From Elusimicrobiota bacterium (GTDB lineage Bacteria; Elusimicrobiota; Elusimicrobia; UBA1565; UBA9628), in contig JAGWUP010000012.1 of assembly GCA_028868375.1 (NCBI GenBank), forward strand, positions 1-64,000: 64,000 nucleotides of DNA, given 5' to 3'. A program made the position numbers and the translations under genes. This document shows positions 47,547-54,826 of this stretch, piece by piece; the first letter of the stretch is position 1, and every line of letters begins with the position of its first letter. The notes under the pieces were generated by a model, which was not told where the DNA came from, did not search any database, and saw only the letters and a program-made list of their open reading frames with translations.

Positions 47547-48785
47547 TTACTCACTCTCCCACCCGAGTGGCGCGTCGAACGTCGCGCGCCGAGCGTCGCC
47601 CGCGCTGGTCCACTCGCGGCCGTGGTGCCAGTAGTGGATGTAGTCGTCTCGCGCCTCGCGCTGATCGTGTGGCTCGTGCATCGCGGCGTTGAGAGAGTCG
47701 GCGACCGAGTTCGCGACCGAGGCGCAGTCCGCGCCACCCTCAGGAGAGGTCAGCGTGAAGTGCCACAGACCGTCGGCGCCGTCGTGGTAGGTGGCGGCGA
47801 ATAGCGGATAACAACCGTTCTTGTGAGGAAATGGTCCCTCGTTACGACGGCGCCAGAATATAGCGCCATCGCGATCATTCGTCTCTTGACAAAGAAGGTT
47901 TCCCACGTCGGCCGCCAGCGCGGCCGGGCAGTTGACGACCGGGACGACGTGCCCGCCGATCCGCATCGTGCGGCGCTCGCGGAGGATCGAGGCGACCAGC
48001 CGGCGACGGTCGCGGAGAATGGCCTCGCCCTCTTGCAGTAAATTCCCCCACGCCTCTCCGCGAAAGTCATCCGTTATCATTCCCGGCGGCCACGCCTGCT
48101 GCGCCTGTCGTTCCCATTTATCATACCGAGCGAGGTTCTCCGCCGTCACCTCCAGTCCCCAGGACTCCGCCACGGCGGCGAAGCGGGAGGCGTCCGGCTC
48201 ACGGGCGGCACGGCCCAGGGCGCGATCCTCGACGAGTTCGACGATGGGCGGGCGCGGCTGGCCGCCGGAGAGGCCGTCCCAGGCCAGGCCGGCGAGGGAG
48301 TGGTCCTTTTCGGCGATAACCGCAATCCTACTGGGATGGGATGGCGCCACGTCTAGCCATCTCCTGAACGAGCTAAGATGCGCGACGTAGATAGGTTCTG
48401 GCAGGCCCCGCAATGCGCCAATCTCACGTCCGACTACCAGCACGCTCCGCGCCTCGGCTGCCATCGCGCGCAGGATGGGTAGCGGGTAGGGGACGCCGAG
48501 GATCAGGATGTCGCGGCCGGCGAGCGGTACTCTACCGGGACTAAAATCTGCTGGCAGGCACGGAAGATCACCTTCACTCGTAGCGAAGGCTCCGCATTTT
48601 AGACAAGCACCACCTTCCTCCCTTGGCGAGGGACCCAGAATAGGCCCCCAATTATGTTTGTCCTCCCTCGTCGCGACGTATTCCACCGGCGTCCCGGCGA
48701 GCTCGACCAGTTGGTGGGCGCACCACGCGGCGGCGAAGGAGTCCAGGTCGTCCGGGCGATAAATGCAGAGGATGGGGTTGGTCAC
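47547..48785 (-). CDS. DHH-family phosphoesterase-like protein
   Basis: The GTG start (48783-48785) follows AAGGAGA and overlaps the upstream stop (GTGA), giving 412 aa. The N-terminus ILCIYRPDDLDSFAAAWCAH corresponds to the DHH/NrnB first metal motif (his-x-x-Asp-x-Asp-Ser type). Middle strands (DILILGVPYPLPILRAM, SRIAVIAEKDHSLAGLAWD) correspond to the Rossmann-like core, and a C-terminal DHHA1-like part follows (HVVPVVNCPAALAADVGN, FTLTSPEGGADCASVANSVA). Relatives degrade nanoRNA or cyclic dinucleotides. A phage enzyme could recycle RNA or blunt nucleotide-signal defence. The first motif has Arg where a His is usual. Confidence 0.6.
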   Translation of the reverse strand: MTNPILCIYRPDDLDSFAAAWCAHQLVELAGTPVEYVATREDKHNWGPILGPSPREEGGACLKCGAFATSEGDLPCLPADFSPGRVPLAGRDILILGVPYPLPILRAMAAEARSVLVVGREIGALRGLPEPIYVAHLSSFRRWLDVAPSHPSRIAVIAEKDHSLAGLAWDGLSGGQPRPPIVELVEDRALGRAAREPDASRFAAVAESWGLEVTAENLARYDKWERQAQQAWPPGMITDDFRGEAWGNLLQEGEAILRDRRRLVASILRERRTMRIGGHVVPVVNCPAALAADVGNLLCQETNDRDGAIFWRRRNEGPFPHKNGCYPLFAATYHDGADGLWHFTLTSPEGGADCASVANSVADSLNAAMHEPHDQREARDDYIHYWHHGREWTSAGDARRATFDAPLGWESE

Positions 48786-49195
48786 TTCTGTATCTCCTTC
48801 CTGGCCTTGAGCGCGGCGATGCGACGAGCTAAAGCCTCCGTGTAACCAATCCCGACTTCTCGCTTCGCATTCTTGGGCCAGCCACTGTCTAGCGCTGCCC
48901 ACTTTGAAGGCTGTCCAGGTTGCGATCTTTGAATGGACGCCATCTCAATACTCTCACCCGGCAGCGCCGCGTCTAGCGAGGTGGTGTAGTGCTTGGCCAC
49001 GTTCAGGAGGTCATAGCCGATCCAATCCATGGCTGCATCCGGATTGCAGAAGTAGCGGCGCTCTTTCCACGTCGCCGGCTCGACCACCCTGACCGGTTGG
49101 CCCGGACAGTGAATGGCTGCCCAGATATAGGCGTCCAATTCGCGGCTGCCCTCGGTAGCCGCCTCCAGGCTCGAGACAAGCTCGTCGATGGTCAT
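48782..49195 (-). CDS. Small hypothetical protein with RELDAYI motif
   Basis: The start at 49193-49195 (ATGA junction) gives 137 aa. The beginning MTIDELVSSLEAATEGSREL, DAYIWAAIH is typical of a small phage protein I know mainly from alphaproteobacterial phages (LEAA..SRELDA.I). The centre has TWKERRYFCNPDAAMDWIGY and the end GYTEALARRIAALKARKEIQ. Function not known. Confidence 0.6.
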   Translation of the reverse strand: MTIDELVSSLEAATEGSRELDAYIWAAIHCPGQPVRVVEPATWKERRYFCNPDAAMDWIGYDLLNVAKHYTTSLDAALPGESIEMASIQRSQPGQPSKWAALDSGWPKNAKREVGIGYTEALARRIAALKARKEIQK

Positions 49196-49479
49196 GCCTC
49201 GGCTTCCTCCGGTCCCAGCGCCATCACGACGTAGCCCGGCTCGATGCCGAGCTGGCCGCCGGTCAGCACGTACAGGACGCGACGGCGTAGGTCGTAACAA
49301 CCGCTCTTGCTGGTGTAATCGCAGTCAAACAAGTGCGGCCGCTCCTCATTCAACCGCCTCAGCACCAGCACGTCGCCGCGCTGAAAACCGCGGTCGTCGC
49401 GACGAACATCGAAGGTCTTGTCGCCGCGCTCGACGGCGTGCCAGTACGGCGCGAGGGTCTTCAGGACGTGCTCGGTCAT
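49192..49479 (-). CDS. DUF3850 (ASCH/PUA-like) protein
   Basis: The protein (95 aa) shows the DUF3850 pattern: HVLKTLAPYWHAVERGDKTF, DVRRDDRGFQRGDVLVLRRL, LYVLTGGQLGIEPGYVVMAL. ASCH-like domains bind RNA or modified bases. The gene is linked to its neighbours by 4-nt overlaps. A regulatory or RNA-related role is possible. Confidence 0.75.
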   Translation of the reverse strand: MTEHVLKTLAPYWHAVERGDKTFDVRRDDRGFQRGDVLVLRRLNEERPHLFDCDYTSKSGCYDLRRRVLYVLTGGQLGIEPGYVVMALGPEEAEA

Positions 49480-49781
49480 CTCGGCTCCTTGGGTCCGGGG
49501 TCGGCGAGGGCGCAGCAGCGCTTGGCCTGCCGCAGCATCTCGTACCCGACAAGGTTCCCGTTGTAGGTGGCGTCGCCAAACTCGGGGGACTGGAACTTGG
49601 CGGCAACCTCTTCAAGGTGTCGCGCCTGCGCCTCGATCGCGTCCCGCCAGCCCTCGGCGCGAATAGCGGCTAGCTCCTGAGCGATGTCGCGGCGCCCGAC
49701 AGCTCCCTCAGCCAAGCCGATTTGAAGGTCTTTAGCACACTTCATCGCCCACTCGGGCGGCGCGTCGTCAGGCATCGTCAT
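49476..49781 (-). CDS. Hypothetical helical protein
   Basis: The protein (101 aa) is helical (EWAMKCAKDLQIGLAEGAVG, RRDIAQELAAIRAEGWRDAI, EAQARHLEEVAAKFQSPEF) and has four cysteines in total. Similar 'AIRAEGWRDAIEAQA' patterns occur in phage accessory genes without known role. It is joined by 4-nt overlaps to both neighbours. Confidence 0.55.
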   Translation of the reverse strand: MTMPDDAPPEWAMKCAKDLQIGLAEGAVGRRDIAQELAAIRAEGWRDAIEAQARHLEEVAAKFQSPEFGDATYNGNLVGYEMLRQAKRCCALADPGPKEPR

Positions 49782-50014
49782 CTTCCTTTCGCGTAGCAGA
49801 CGGTACCGCCGAACACCCTCGCGTAGTCGGCGGCGTTGCCGACCGGCATGTCCACGGAGCGAAACCCCTCCGGGTAGCGGACATATGCCATCTTCATCCC
49901 GTCGGCGGACCTCCCGTTCAGCAGGCCGCTCGTACGGTTGAAGGTCGCGAGATACGCCAACTTGAGGCGCGGTATAGGGCAGTCAGAGTACGTGGTGGGG
50001 GAGATGGTGATCAT
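49778..50014 (-). CDS. Small hypothetical protein
   Basis: The start at MITISPTTYSDCPIPR, which overlaps the upstream stop (ATGA, 50012-50014), gives 78 aa. The protein has strand-rich sequence (LKLAYLATFNRTSGLLNGRS, MKMAYVRYPEGFRSVDMPVG) and no motif. Function unknown. Confidence 0.5.
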   Translation of the reverse strand: MITISPTTYSDCPIPRLKLAYLATFNRTSGLLNGRSADGMKMAYVRYPEGFRSVDMPVGNAADYARVFGGTVCYAKGR

Positions 50015-50313
50015 CAGAAGAACTCGTCGCCGGTTAGATAGATACCGAGCCGCTCGCCAAGCTCCGTGCGGGCGTGATGCGCGTCGTCGGCTCGGCATTC
50101 CCTCGATACGCTCTCAAGCGTCGGCATCGTGCTCGGTATTCGGTCAACCCACGCGTCGGCGGTGTACCCCGTGACGTGCAGGATGGCCCTCTCGGTGTCG
50201 GTCTCCGCCGCGTAGCGCGCCGAGTGCACCGCGCTCAGCAGGCGATACAGCGCCCAGTACAGATTGGCCTTGTCCGCCGCCTCGATCGCGGCATCGTGGT
50301 CAGGCTCGTCCAT
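50014..50313 (-). CDS. Small hypothetical acidic protein
   Basis: The protein (99 aa) reads MDEPDHDAAIEAADKANLYW, ALYRLLSAVHSARYAAETDT and ends GERLGIYLTGDEFF. It is helical and acidic. It overlaps its upstream neighbour by 14 nt. No family is recognised. Confidence 0.5.
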   Translation of the reverse strand: MDEPDHDAAIEAADKANLYWALYRLLSAVHSARYAAETDTERAILHVTGYTADAWVDRIPSTMPTLESVSRECRADDAHHARTELGERLGIYLTGDEFF

Positions 50314-50506
50314 CGTCGTTCCTCCTCGCCGGCCCTGCCGACATTAGCACCGCGTCGCCGCGCGTCAGGCGCACCTCGCAGTCGGGGAAGTTGCGCAGCA
50401 GCGCGCCGTAGTCCTCGTCAGCGTCCTCGCGCCGCGAGAAGCGGCCCATGAGGCGCCAGGGCGAACCGGGTCGCGCGAGGCGCAGGTGGGTGGCAAAGTC
50501 GGTCAC
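50300..50506 (-). CDS. Small hypothetical protein, leaderless start
   Basis: The protein (68 aa) reads VTDFATHLRLARPGSPWRLM, GRFSRREDADEDYGALLRNF. The GTG start (50504-50506) lacks a ribosome binding site. CGTATATCTG (50511-50520) ends 4 nt upstream with its TATATC 6 nt away, so transcription probably begins at or next to the start codon. It heads the accessory operon 46765-50506. Confidence 0.55.
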   Translation of the reverse strand: MTDFATHLRLARPGSPWRLMGRFSRREDADEDYGALLRNFPDCEVRLTRGDAVLMSAGPARRNDDGRA

Positions 50507-50510
50507 GGCA

Positions 50511-50520
50511 CAGATATACG
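50511..50520 (-). promoter_or_regulatory. CGTAT-type -10 motif, leaderless promoter
   Basis: CGTATATCTG on the minus strand; TATATC is 6 nt from the GTG at 50506. One of seven such sites at 6-8 nt from a start. Confidence 0.6.
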
Positions 50521-50578
50521 TCAGTTCTCATCGACCGTATCGGACCTAGAGTCGAACTGTTTCTCAGCGCGGCCATAT

Positions 50579-51676
50579 TCAATTCGACCTGGCTAATCCC
50601 AGTCGAGGGTGGTGCTCCCTCTGCGGCCGGTCCTCGCCTCCCAGTGCCAACATCCATCGACGACGCTCCTCCTCGTCCTCGCGCCAGTATGGATTGTACC
50701 CTAGGGGTCGGGCATCTACCCTTGACTCGGCCCGCTGATGCTCGGCGTCGCTCTTGCGGTGTCGCGCAAGAGCGCGCTCGTAGGCATCGGGGCCTACACT
50801 GGACCTGGATCGAGGCCCTGAATCCTCCCGGTCCCGGTCCCGGGACCCCTCTAAGGAAACCACAGGTGATTTGATGCGATGACGCGCGGCAGCGCGCTCA
50901 CTCGCAGAGGGTCTACTTCTATGGGTTCTAGAAGAAGGGTAGAGTAGCCTGTCGCGTGGTTGCGACAGTTCCTCGTCAACTTCATCGTCGGACGCGACAG
51001 TGGAATCGCGCTCACTGTCGCATCCCGAATCACCGTCGGCATCGTCGTCTAGATCATCCTCGATCTTGGAGTACCTCTGAGTTGCCAGCCGAAGCACTCC
51101 CCGGTAGATGCTCTTCTTGCTGCCTCCACCGCTACTTCGCTCGATCTCGAAGAGCCCCAAGCCGGCCAGCTTTATGATCGATCTGCACACCGAGGCCTTG
51201 TTGAGGCCAGTCTCGTCAACGAACTCCGACAGCGAGATTCTGGCCTCGTCCCTCGATGACCACGTCCTGTCGTAGATGGTGGCCAGCACGGCTATGTCGC
51301 CGGCGCTGAGCTTGTACCTCCTGATGTCGGCCCGGAGGAAGTTGAACTTACCGAGGTAGTTGGTCTGCCCGATCGACTTGTTGAGGCGCTCCTCCCTCTG
51401 GCGCCTGAACTCGGTGCGACTCGTCCTCCTATTGACCTCGCGCACCAGGTCGTCCCGGGTCCAGCAGTCGTCGTCCAGGCCCGACACGACCCTGGAGGCG
51501 ATGCTGCCCAGGTACCTGAGCTGAGTCTGCGACGGCTCGCGGGGCCACCTCGACGTGCTCTTCAGCACGGCCCGATCGTCGTCGTGCAGAGAATCGTCAT
51601 CGAATGTCGGGCTGGATATCATCTCGCAGCACCAGTCGCGGAAGTGCTGCCAGTTCGAGATATTGACCTGAATCAC
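50579..51676 (-). CDS. Replication initiator-like winged-helix protein
   Basis: The GTG at 51674-51676, 6 nt after GGAGA, is the best start (365 aa). The middle contains a winged helix like the lambda O/RepO N-terminal domain: ADIRRYKLSAGDIAVLATIY, SLSEFVDETGLNKASVCRSI, IKLAGLGLFEIERS. The C-terminal 150 residues are disordered, with acidic and Ser/Arg-rich stretches (DDLDDDADGDSGCDSERDS) and repeats ERA.ARHR. It may bind the origin and load the DnaB-like helicase. Its position at the divergent intergenic region supports an early replication role. Confidence 0.6.
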   Translation of the reverse strand: MIQVNISNWQHFRDWCCEMISSPTFDDDSLHDDDRAVLKSTSRWPREPSQTQLRYLGSIASRVVSGLDDDCWTRDDLVREVNRRTSRTEFRRQREERLNKSIGQTNYLGKFNFLRADIRRYKLSAGDIAVLATIYDRTWSSRDEARISLSEFVDETGLNKASVCRSIIKLAGLGLFEIERSSGGGSKKSIYRGVLRLATQRYSKIEDDLDDDADGDSGCDSERDSTVASDDEVDEELSQPRDRLLYPSSRTHRSRPSASERAAARHRIKSPVVSLEGSRDRDREDSGPRSRSSVGPDAYERALARHRKSDAEHQRAESRVDARPLGYNPYWREDEEERRRWMLALGGEDRPQREHHPRLGLARSN

Positions 51677-51757
51677 CTGATTTCTCCAAAGCAAGTTGAC
51701 GGAGAACTTCAGTGATCTTCAGGCGACAATACTCGCTACTCGTTCTTTTTTTAGTGC

Positions 51758-51786
51758 TTGCGTAGTCGCACTAAGTAACGTATATA
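51758..51786 (+). promoter_or_regulatory. Putative rightward early promoter
   Basis: In the divergent gap, TTGCGT (51758-51763) and TATATA (51781-51786) are separated by 17 nt, and CTAAGTAACGTATATAAG contains the CGTAT core of the other phage promoter candidates. It points toward the ProQ-like gene at 51984. A run of seven T (about 51746-51752) lies just upstream. Confidence 0.55.
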
Positions 51787-51853
51787 AGCGAGCGTACCTG
51801 AAGTACACCGAAGCGACAACTGACGGCCTTAGCAAAACCATTCAGTCGCTTGG

Positions 51854-51891
51854 ATGATCGGGCAGCCACCAGATGTGCGCTGCCCGTCATC
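51854..51891. promoter_or_regulatory. Strong hairpin in the divergent control region
   Basis: CGGGCAGC (51859-51866) and GCTGCCCG (51879-51886) form a perfect 8-bp stem around a 12-nt loop. Flanking GATGA and TCATC extend it with one unpaired base. No U-tract follows. It could be an RNA structure in the early leader, an operator, or part of a replication origin. Confidence 0.6.
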
Positions 51892-51983
51892 GAGTTTGAA
51901 CATACGCGCAAAAACACCTAGTCGCAAGTGACTTTCGCCTGAGCGCGTATGTCTCTCTCCTCACAGATGATGAGGATTCCTTC

Positions 51984-52559
51984 TTGCAGAACAAGACGTA
52001 CAAGGCGAGGGCATCGGCCGGGAGGGCCCTACTGGTCGATAAGTTCCCCGCCTGCTTCAAGGCCAGGGGTGAGCCAAAGAGGCTGCTGAAGATCGGCATC
52101 TCCAAGGACATCAAGGCCCGGTACCCGGAGATGTCCAACAGGGCAATCGCGTCTGCCGTGGGAGACTACGTTCGCGGCCCGACTTACCTCAGGAACTTCG
52201 TCGAGGGTGCCGTCAGGATAGACTTGGACGGCAACGAGGCCGGCCTAGTCACCGCCGAGCAGGTGGCGTTTGCGTCCGCCAAGTTGGCAAAGATTCTAGT
52301 GGCAATGAAGCCGAAGAGTAAGAAAAATAGGATCAAGCGCCGCGTATATCTCAACGATGCAGATCACAAGGAAGCACCTGCTCGCAATAGAGCCGCTCGA
52401 CCGCGACGCGGACCTCCCGTGCAGAAGGCACCCGATGGCCGACCTGCTGACCGTCGCGACGCCGCAGGCCCTGCTGGAGCGGGCGAGGTGGATTCGCAGC
52501 CACCCCAGCCGGTACGAAGACCACGAATCCTTAGCGTCACACCTGGAGCTGGCCGCTGA
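51984..52559 (+). CDS. ProQ/FinO-family RNA chaperone
   Basis: A TTG start follows GAGG by 9 nt; no ATG is available in the domain. Residues 10-110 match ProQ/FinO: ALLVDKFPACFKARGEPKRL, LKIGISKDIKARYPEMSNRA, VGDYVRGPTYLRNFVEGAVR, IDLDGNEAGLVTAEQVAFAS. These proteins bind structured RNAs and stabilise or anneal sRNAs. The C-terminal 75 residues are basic and proline-rich and overlap the next gene by 203 nt in another frame, so the biological C-terminus is uncertain. It is the first rightward gene after the control region. Confidence 0.8.
   Translation: MQNKTYKARASAGRALLVDKFPACFKARGEPKRLLKIGISKDIKARYPEMSNRAIASAVGDYVRGPTYLRNFVEGAVRIDLDGNEAGLVTAEQVAFASAKLAKILVAMKPKSKKNRIKRRVYLNDADHKEAPARNRAARPRRGPPVQKAPDGRPADRRDAAGPAGAGEVDSQPPQPVRRPRILSVTPGAGR
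52345..52350 (+). promoter_or_regulatory. CGTAT-type -10 motif inside the ProQ-like gene
   Basis: CGTATATCTC (52343-52352) places TATATC 6 nt before the ATG at 52357. It gives an independent reason to accept that start despite the long overlap. Confidence 0.5.
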
Positions 52560-52593
52560 GACCATCTCCGAGTTGAGGAAGTGCCTGGAATGA
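52357..52593 (+). CDS. Small hypothetical protein overlapping the ProQ-like gene
   Basis: The protein (78 aa) reads MQITRKHLLAIEPLDRDADL, then ATPQALLERARWIRSHPSRY, DHESLASHLELAAETISEL. The C-terminal half is a convincing helical protein. A -10-like motif ends 6 nt before the ATG. An internal ATG at 52435 is an alternative start. Its stop overlaps the MazG start (ATGA). Confidence 0.5.
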   Translation: MQITRKHLLAIEPLDRDADLPCRRHPMADLLTVATPQALLERARWIRSHPSRYEDHESLASHLELAAETISELRKCLE

Positions 52594-53126
52594 GCGATAG
52601 ACCAGCAGCCCCTGACATGACTGAACGCCAGAACAAGTTCCTGTGGAACATCCACACTGCCCTGTCCGGAGGCAAGAAGCCCGGCTCGGAGGAGGACCGC
52701 CAGTTCCTGGCGCTGGCCCTGTTCGGCGAGGTCGGGGAACTGGCCAACTTCCTGAAGAAGGAGTGGCGGGGAGACGACGTGCCGGATCTTCGCGAGAAGG
52801 TAACGGACGAGCTGGGAGACTGCTACGCCTACCTCAGGCTGCTGGCGATCGCGCTGAATCAGCAGGACGCCCTGGACAGGTCGTCCGGCATCGAGCCGAC
52901 CACGAAGCGCCGGTGTGCCCTGCGGCTCTGCGGCCGGGTCGGTGAGTTGGCGGGGCTGATCGAGGAGGACCCCGCCTCCGGCAGCAACGTCACCTGGCTG
53001 CTGATGACTGAGATCAGGGACCTCCTGACGATGCTGGCCCGGGCCCACGTCCTGGAGCTCGACGACATCATGGAGCGCGTGACGCTGCCGAAGATCAGGG
53101 CGCGCTGGGGAGACAAGATCAGCTAG
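52590..53126 (+). CDS. MazG-like NTP pyrophosphohydrolase, tandem domains
   Basis: The ATG overlapping the upstream stop gives 178 aa. The first half has a MazG-type four-helix core with metal-binding acidic motifs: ALFGEVGELANFLKKEWRG and REKVTDELGDCYAYLRLLA. The second half repeats the layout in degraded form (CGRVGELAGLIEE, MTEIRDLLTMLARAHV). MazG proteins hydrolyse nucleoside triphosphates, including dUTP-like or alarmone-related substrates. Here it may protect the nucleotide pool during replication or reduce host stress signalling. The second copy has lost the first Glu and the Asp pair. Confidence 0.75.
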   Translation: MSDRPAAPDMTERQNKFLWNIHTALSGGKKPGSEEDRQFLALALFGEVGELANFLKKEWRGDDVPDLREKVTDELGDCYAYLRLLAIALNQQDALDRSSGIEPTTKRRCALRLCGRVGELAGLIEEDPASGSNVTWLLMTEIRDLLTMLARAHVLELDDIMERVTLPKIRARWGDKIS

Positions 53127-53311
53127 TTCTGCGTCCAGGCCGGCACCTCCTTGTGGGCGCACACCAGGTACTCATCCCCGACCGGCCGCTGCATCGTCGC
53201 GATGACGTGCTCGCACTGCTGGCGATTCGTCATCTGCATGTCCGCCATCAGGCGGACGCACGGTCTCTGCTGGACGCTGAAGCAGAGGAACAATCCGAAC
53301 ACGACGCCCAT
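53123..53311 (-). CDS. Small secreted Cys-containing protein on the opposite strand
   Basis: The frame (62 aa) runs against its neighbours and ends 4 nt inside the MazG gene. It begins with a hydrophobic segment MGVVFGLFLCFSVQQR and has four cysteines; MTNRQQCEHVIATMQRPVGD, EYLVCAHKEVPAW looks like a small folded domain. The N-terminus could be a lipoprotein-like or signal segment. The codon pattern of the plus strand here shows no alternative gene. Confidence 0.5.
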   Translation of the reverse strand: MGVVFGLFLCFSVQQRPCVRLMADMQMTNRQQCEHVIATMQRPVGDEYLVCAHKEVPAWTQN

Positions 53312-53358
53312 CTGACCCCTCCGTTGTTAACAGACAATACTCTCACCACAAACTAAGA

Positions 53359-53368
53359 CGTATAACTG
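53359..53368 (+). promoter_or_regulatory. CGTAT-type -10 motif, leaderless promoter
   Basis: CGTATAACTG with TATAAC 7 nt before the GTG at 53374. ACTAAGA precedes it. No ribosome binding site exists between. Confidence 0.6.
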
Positions 53369-53373
53369 ACCTC

Positions 53374-53565
53374 GTGGAATTCAAGAGCGAAGACGAAATT
53401 GAGGAGGTATTCTCAATCTGCCCGCACTGCGGCGAGGAGGTCACGTCATATTGGACGTCTAGAGGTTGCATGCCATCTAAGCACTACGTGCTGGTGGCAG
53501 ACTGGGTGATCCACCGTACATGCTGGGATATGGTGGCTCATCGGCGACGAAGTCGCTATTTCTGA
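53374..53565 (+). CDS. Small zinc-ribbon-like protein, leaderless start
   Basis: The protein (63 aa) starts at GTG and contains CPHCGEEVTSYW, RGCMPSKHYV and IHRTCWD, a set of Cys/His residues fit to bind one zinc. It begins with an acidic helix (EFKSEDEIEEVFSI). The start lies 7 nt after a TATAAC hexamer. A role in DNA, RNA or polymerase binding is possible. Confidence 0.55.
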   Translation: MEFKSEDEIEEVFSICPHCGEEVTSYWTSRGCMPSKHYVLVADWVIHRTCWDMVAHRRRSRYF

Positions 53566-53610
53566 AGCACACTTGACGGTGGGGTCCAGAATCACTGAGC
53601 TTAGCTAGAA

Positions 53611-54609
53611 ATGCCCTTCAACTGGCCGGTGTTCTTCGACAGGTACGGCATCCCCTACGAGGAGGGGCGCCGCGGATGGCTGTCGATCTGGTGCCAGTGG
53701 TGCGGAGGCCCAGGCACCCACCACATGGGCGTCAGCACCAAGAGCGGCGGCTACCACTGCTGGCACGGCCACAGCGGCATCTCGCCTCACCGGCTGATCG
53801 TTGCGCTGCTGGGCTGCTCGCAGGCCGAGGCCAACTCGATAGTCGGCTCGGACAGTGGGTCCTTTGTAAGGGGAGACGACACGTTCGCCGCCGACTCACT
53901 TGCGAGACTGGGCATCCGTCAGGAATCCGCTCAAGTCTCCAATGCTGAGTTCCTGACCCCGCTACCTGAGTTCTCCCGAGTCACCGATATGGGGTTCATG
54001 TGCCGCAAGCTGGCGATGCCCTACCTCAAGTCGAGAGGGTACGGCCGGGACGACGCGCTGAGGCTGGCCGAGCGGTACGGGCTGATGTTTGCGTCGACCG
54101 GGCCGTTCGCCTACCGCATCATAGTGCCTGTGATCGAGGACGGCCTGCTGGTGAATTGGACCGGCAGGACAGTGGCCAGCAGTGACAACCTGAGGTATAA
54201 GTCGCTCAGCACTGATGTGGAGCGCGCCGAAAGGCAGGGTCTGCCGCCGGCCGTCAAGAACATCAAGGACGTCCTGCTGGACATCGACCGCTTGCGGAAG
54301 GGAGGCAGGACGCTGGTGGTCACTGAGGGGCCGTTCGACGCACTTAGAGTCGGGTTCCTGGGAAAGCGCAGGGGGATCAGGGCGACGTGCCTGTTCGGCA
54401 AGGTGCCGACGGACGCGCAGCTAGGGCAACTGCACGAGATCGTGCCGCGATTCGACGATGCGGTCGTGTTGCTGGATCGGGATGCCGGCCTGGAGTCGTT
54501 CCTGTCGCTGCCGGAGCACCTGGGCATTCGCCGGATGGAGCTGCCCGGGGGAGCATCTGACCCCGCCGAATTGACGGAGCGGCAGTTCAGCCAGTTGTTT
54601 TCTGATTAG
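53611..54609 (+). CDS. DNA primase, zinc-finger plus TOPRIM
   Basis: The protein (332 aa) starts with a zinc-binding domain (Cys28, Cys31, Cys50, His52 or His54; WCQWCGG, GGYHCWHGHSG). A linker with a helix-rich part follows, then a TOPRIM domain: RTLVVTEGPFDALRVGFL with the catalytic Glu and DAVVLLDRDAGLESF with the Asp pair. It makes RNA primers for the replication fork and works with the DnaB-like helicase encoded at 45157. It is small, like phage and plasmid TOPRIM primases. No strong ribosome binding site precedes the ATG. Confidence 0.85.
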   Translation: MPFNWPVFFDRYGIPYEEGRRGWLSIWCQWCGGPGTHHMGVSTKSGGYHCWHGHSGISPHRLIVALLGCSQAEANSIVGSDSGSFVRGDDTFAADSLARLGIRQESAQVSNAEFLTPLPEFSRVTDMGFMCRKLAMPYLKSRGYGRDDALRLAERYGLMFASTGPFAYRIIVPVIEDGLLVNWTGRTVASSDNLRYKSLSTDVERAERQGLPPAVKNIKDVLLDIDRLRKGGRTLVVTEGPFDALRVGFLGKRRGIRATCLFGKVPTDAQLGQLHEIVPRFDDAVVLLDRDAGLESFLSLPEHLGIRRMELPGGASDPAELTERQFSQLFSD

Positions 54610-54823
54610 GTAAGTCGAAGTGTACGGGCAATACTCGCTGGTAAGTAATCTTGCCCTTGAACTTCTGACCTTCAAACTCGTGAGTTCGCATGCAGACTGC
54701 CCAGTCTTCGTCCAAGATCGCAGTCAACACAGGATGTCGACTATCGACTTGAGCAAGGCTTACCAGACGACTGTACAGCAGGTAGTCGTCTGTCTCTATC
54801 GTCAGAATGTCTGCCAACATCAT
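54587..54823 (-). CDS. Small hypothetical protein, minus-strand island
   Basis: The protein (78 aa) reads MMLADILTIETDDYLLYSRL, VSLAQVDSRHPVLTAILDED, WAVCMRTHEFEGQKFKGKIT. It looks like a small beta-rich protein. Its 3' end overlaps the primase 3' end by 23 nt on the other strand. It is 3 nt after the larger gene of the same island. Confidence 0.5.
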   Translation of the reverse strand: MMLADILTIETDDYLLYSRLVSLAQVDSRHPVLTAILDEDWAVCMRTHEFEGQKFKGKITYQRVLPVHFDLPNQKTTG

Positions 54824-54826
54824 CTC

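Noticed and set aside
52296-53162. 288-codon minus-strand frame
   Set aside because: Lies opposite the MazG gene, which has clear acidic motifs and coupled start; the minus translation looks like a shadow.
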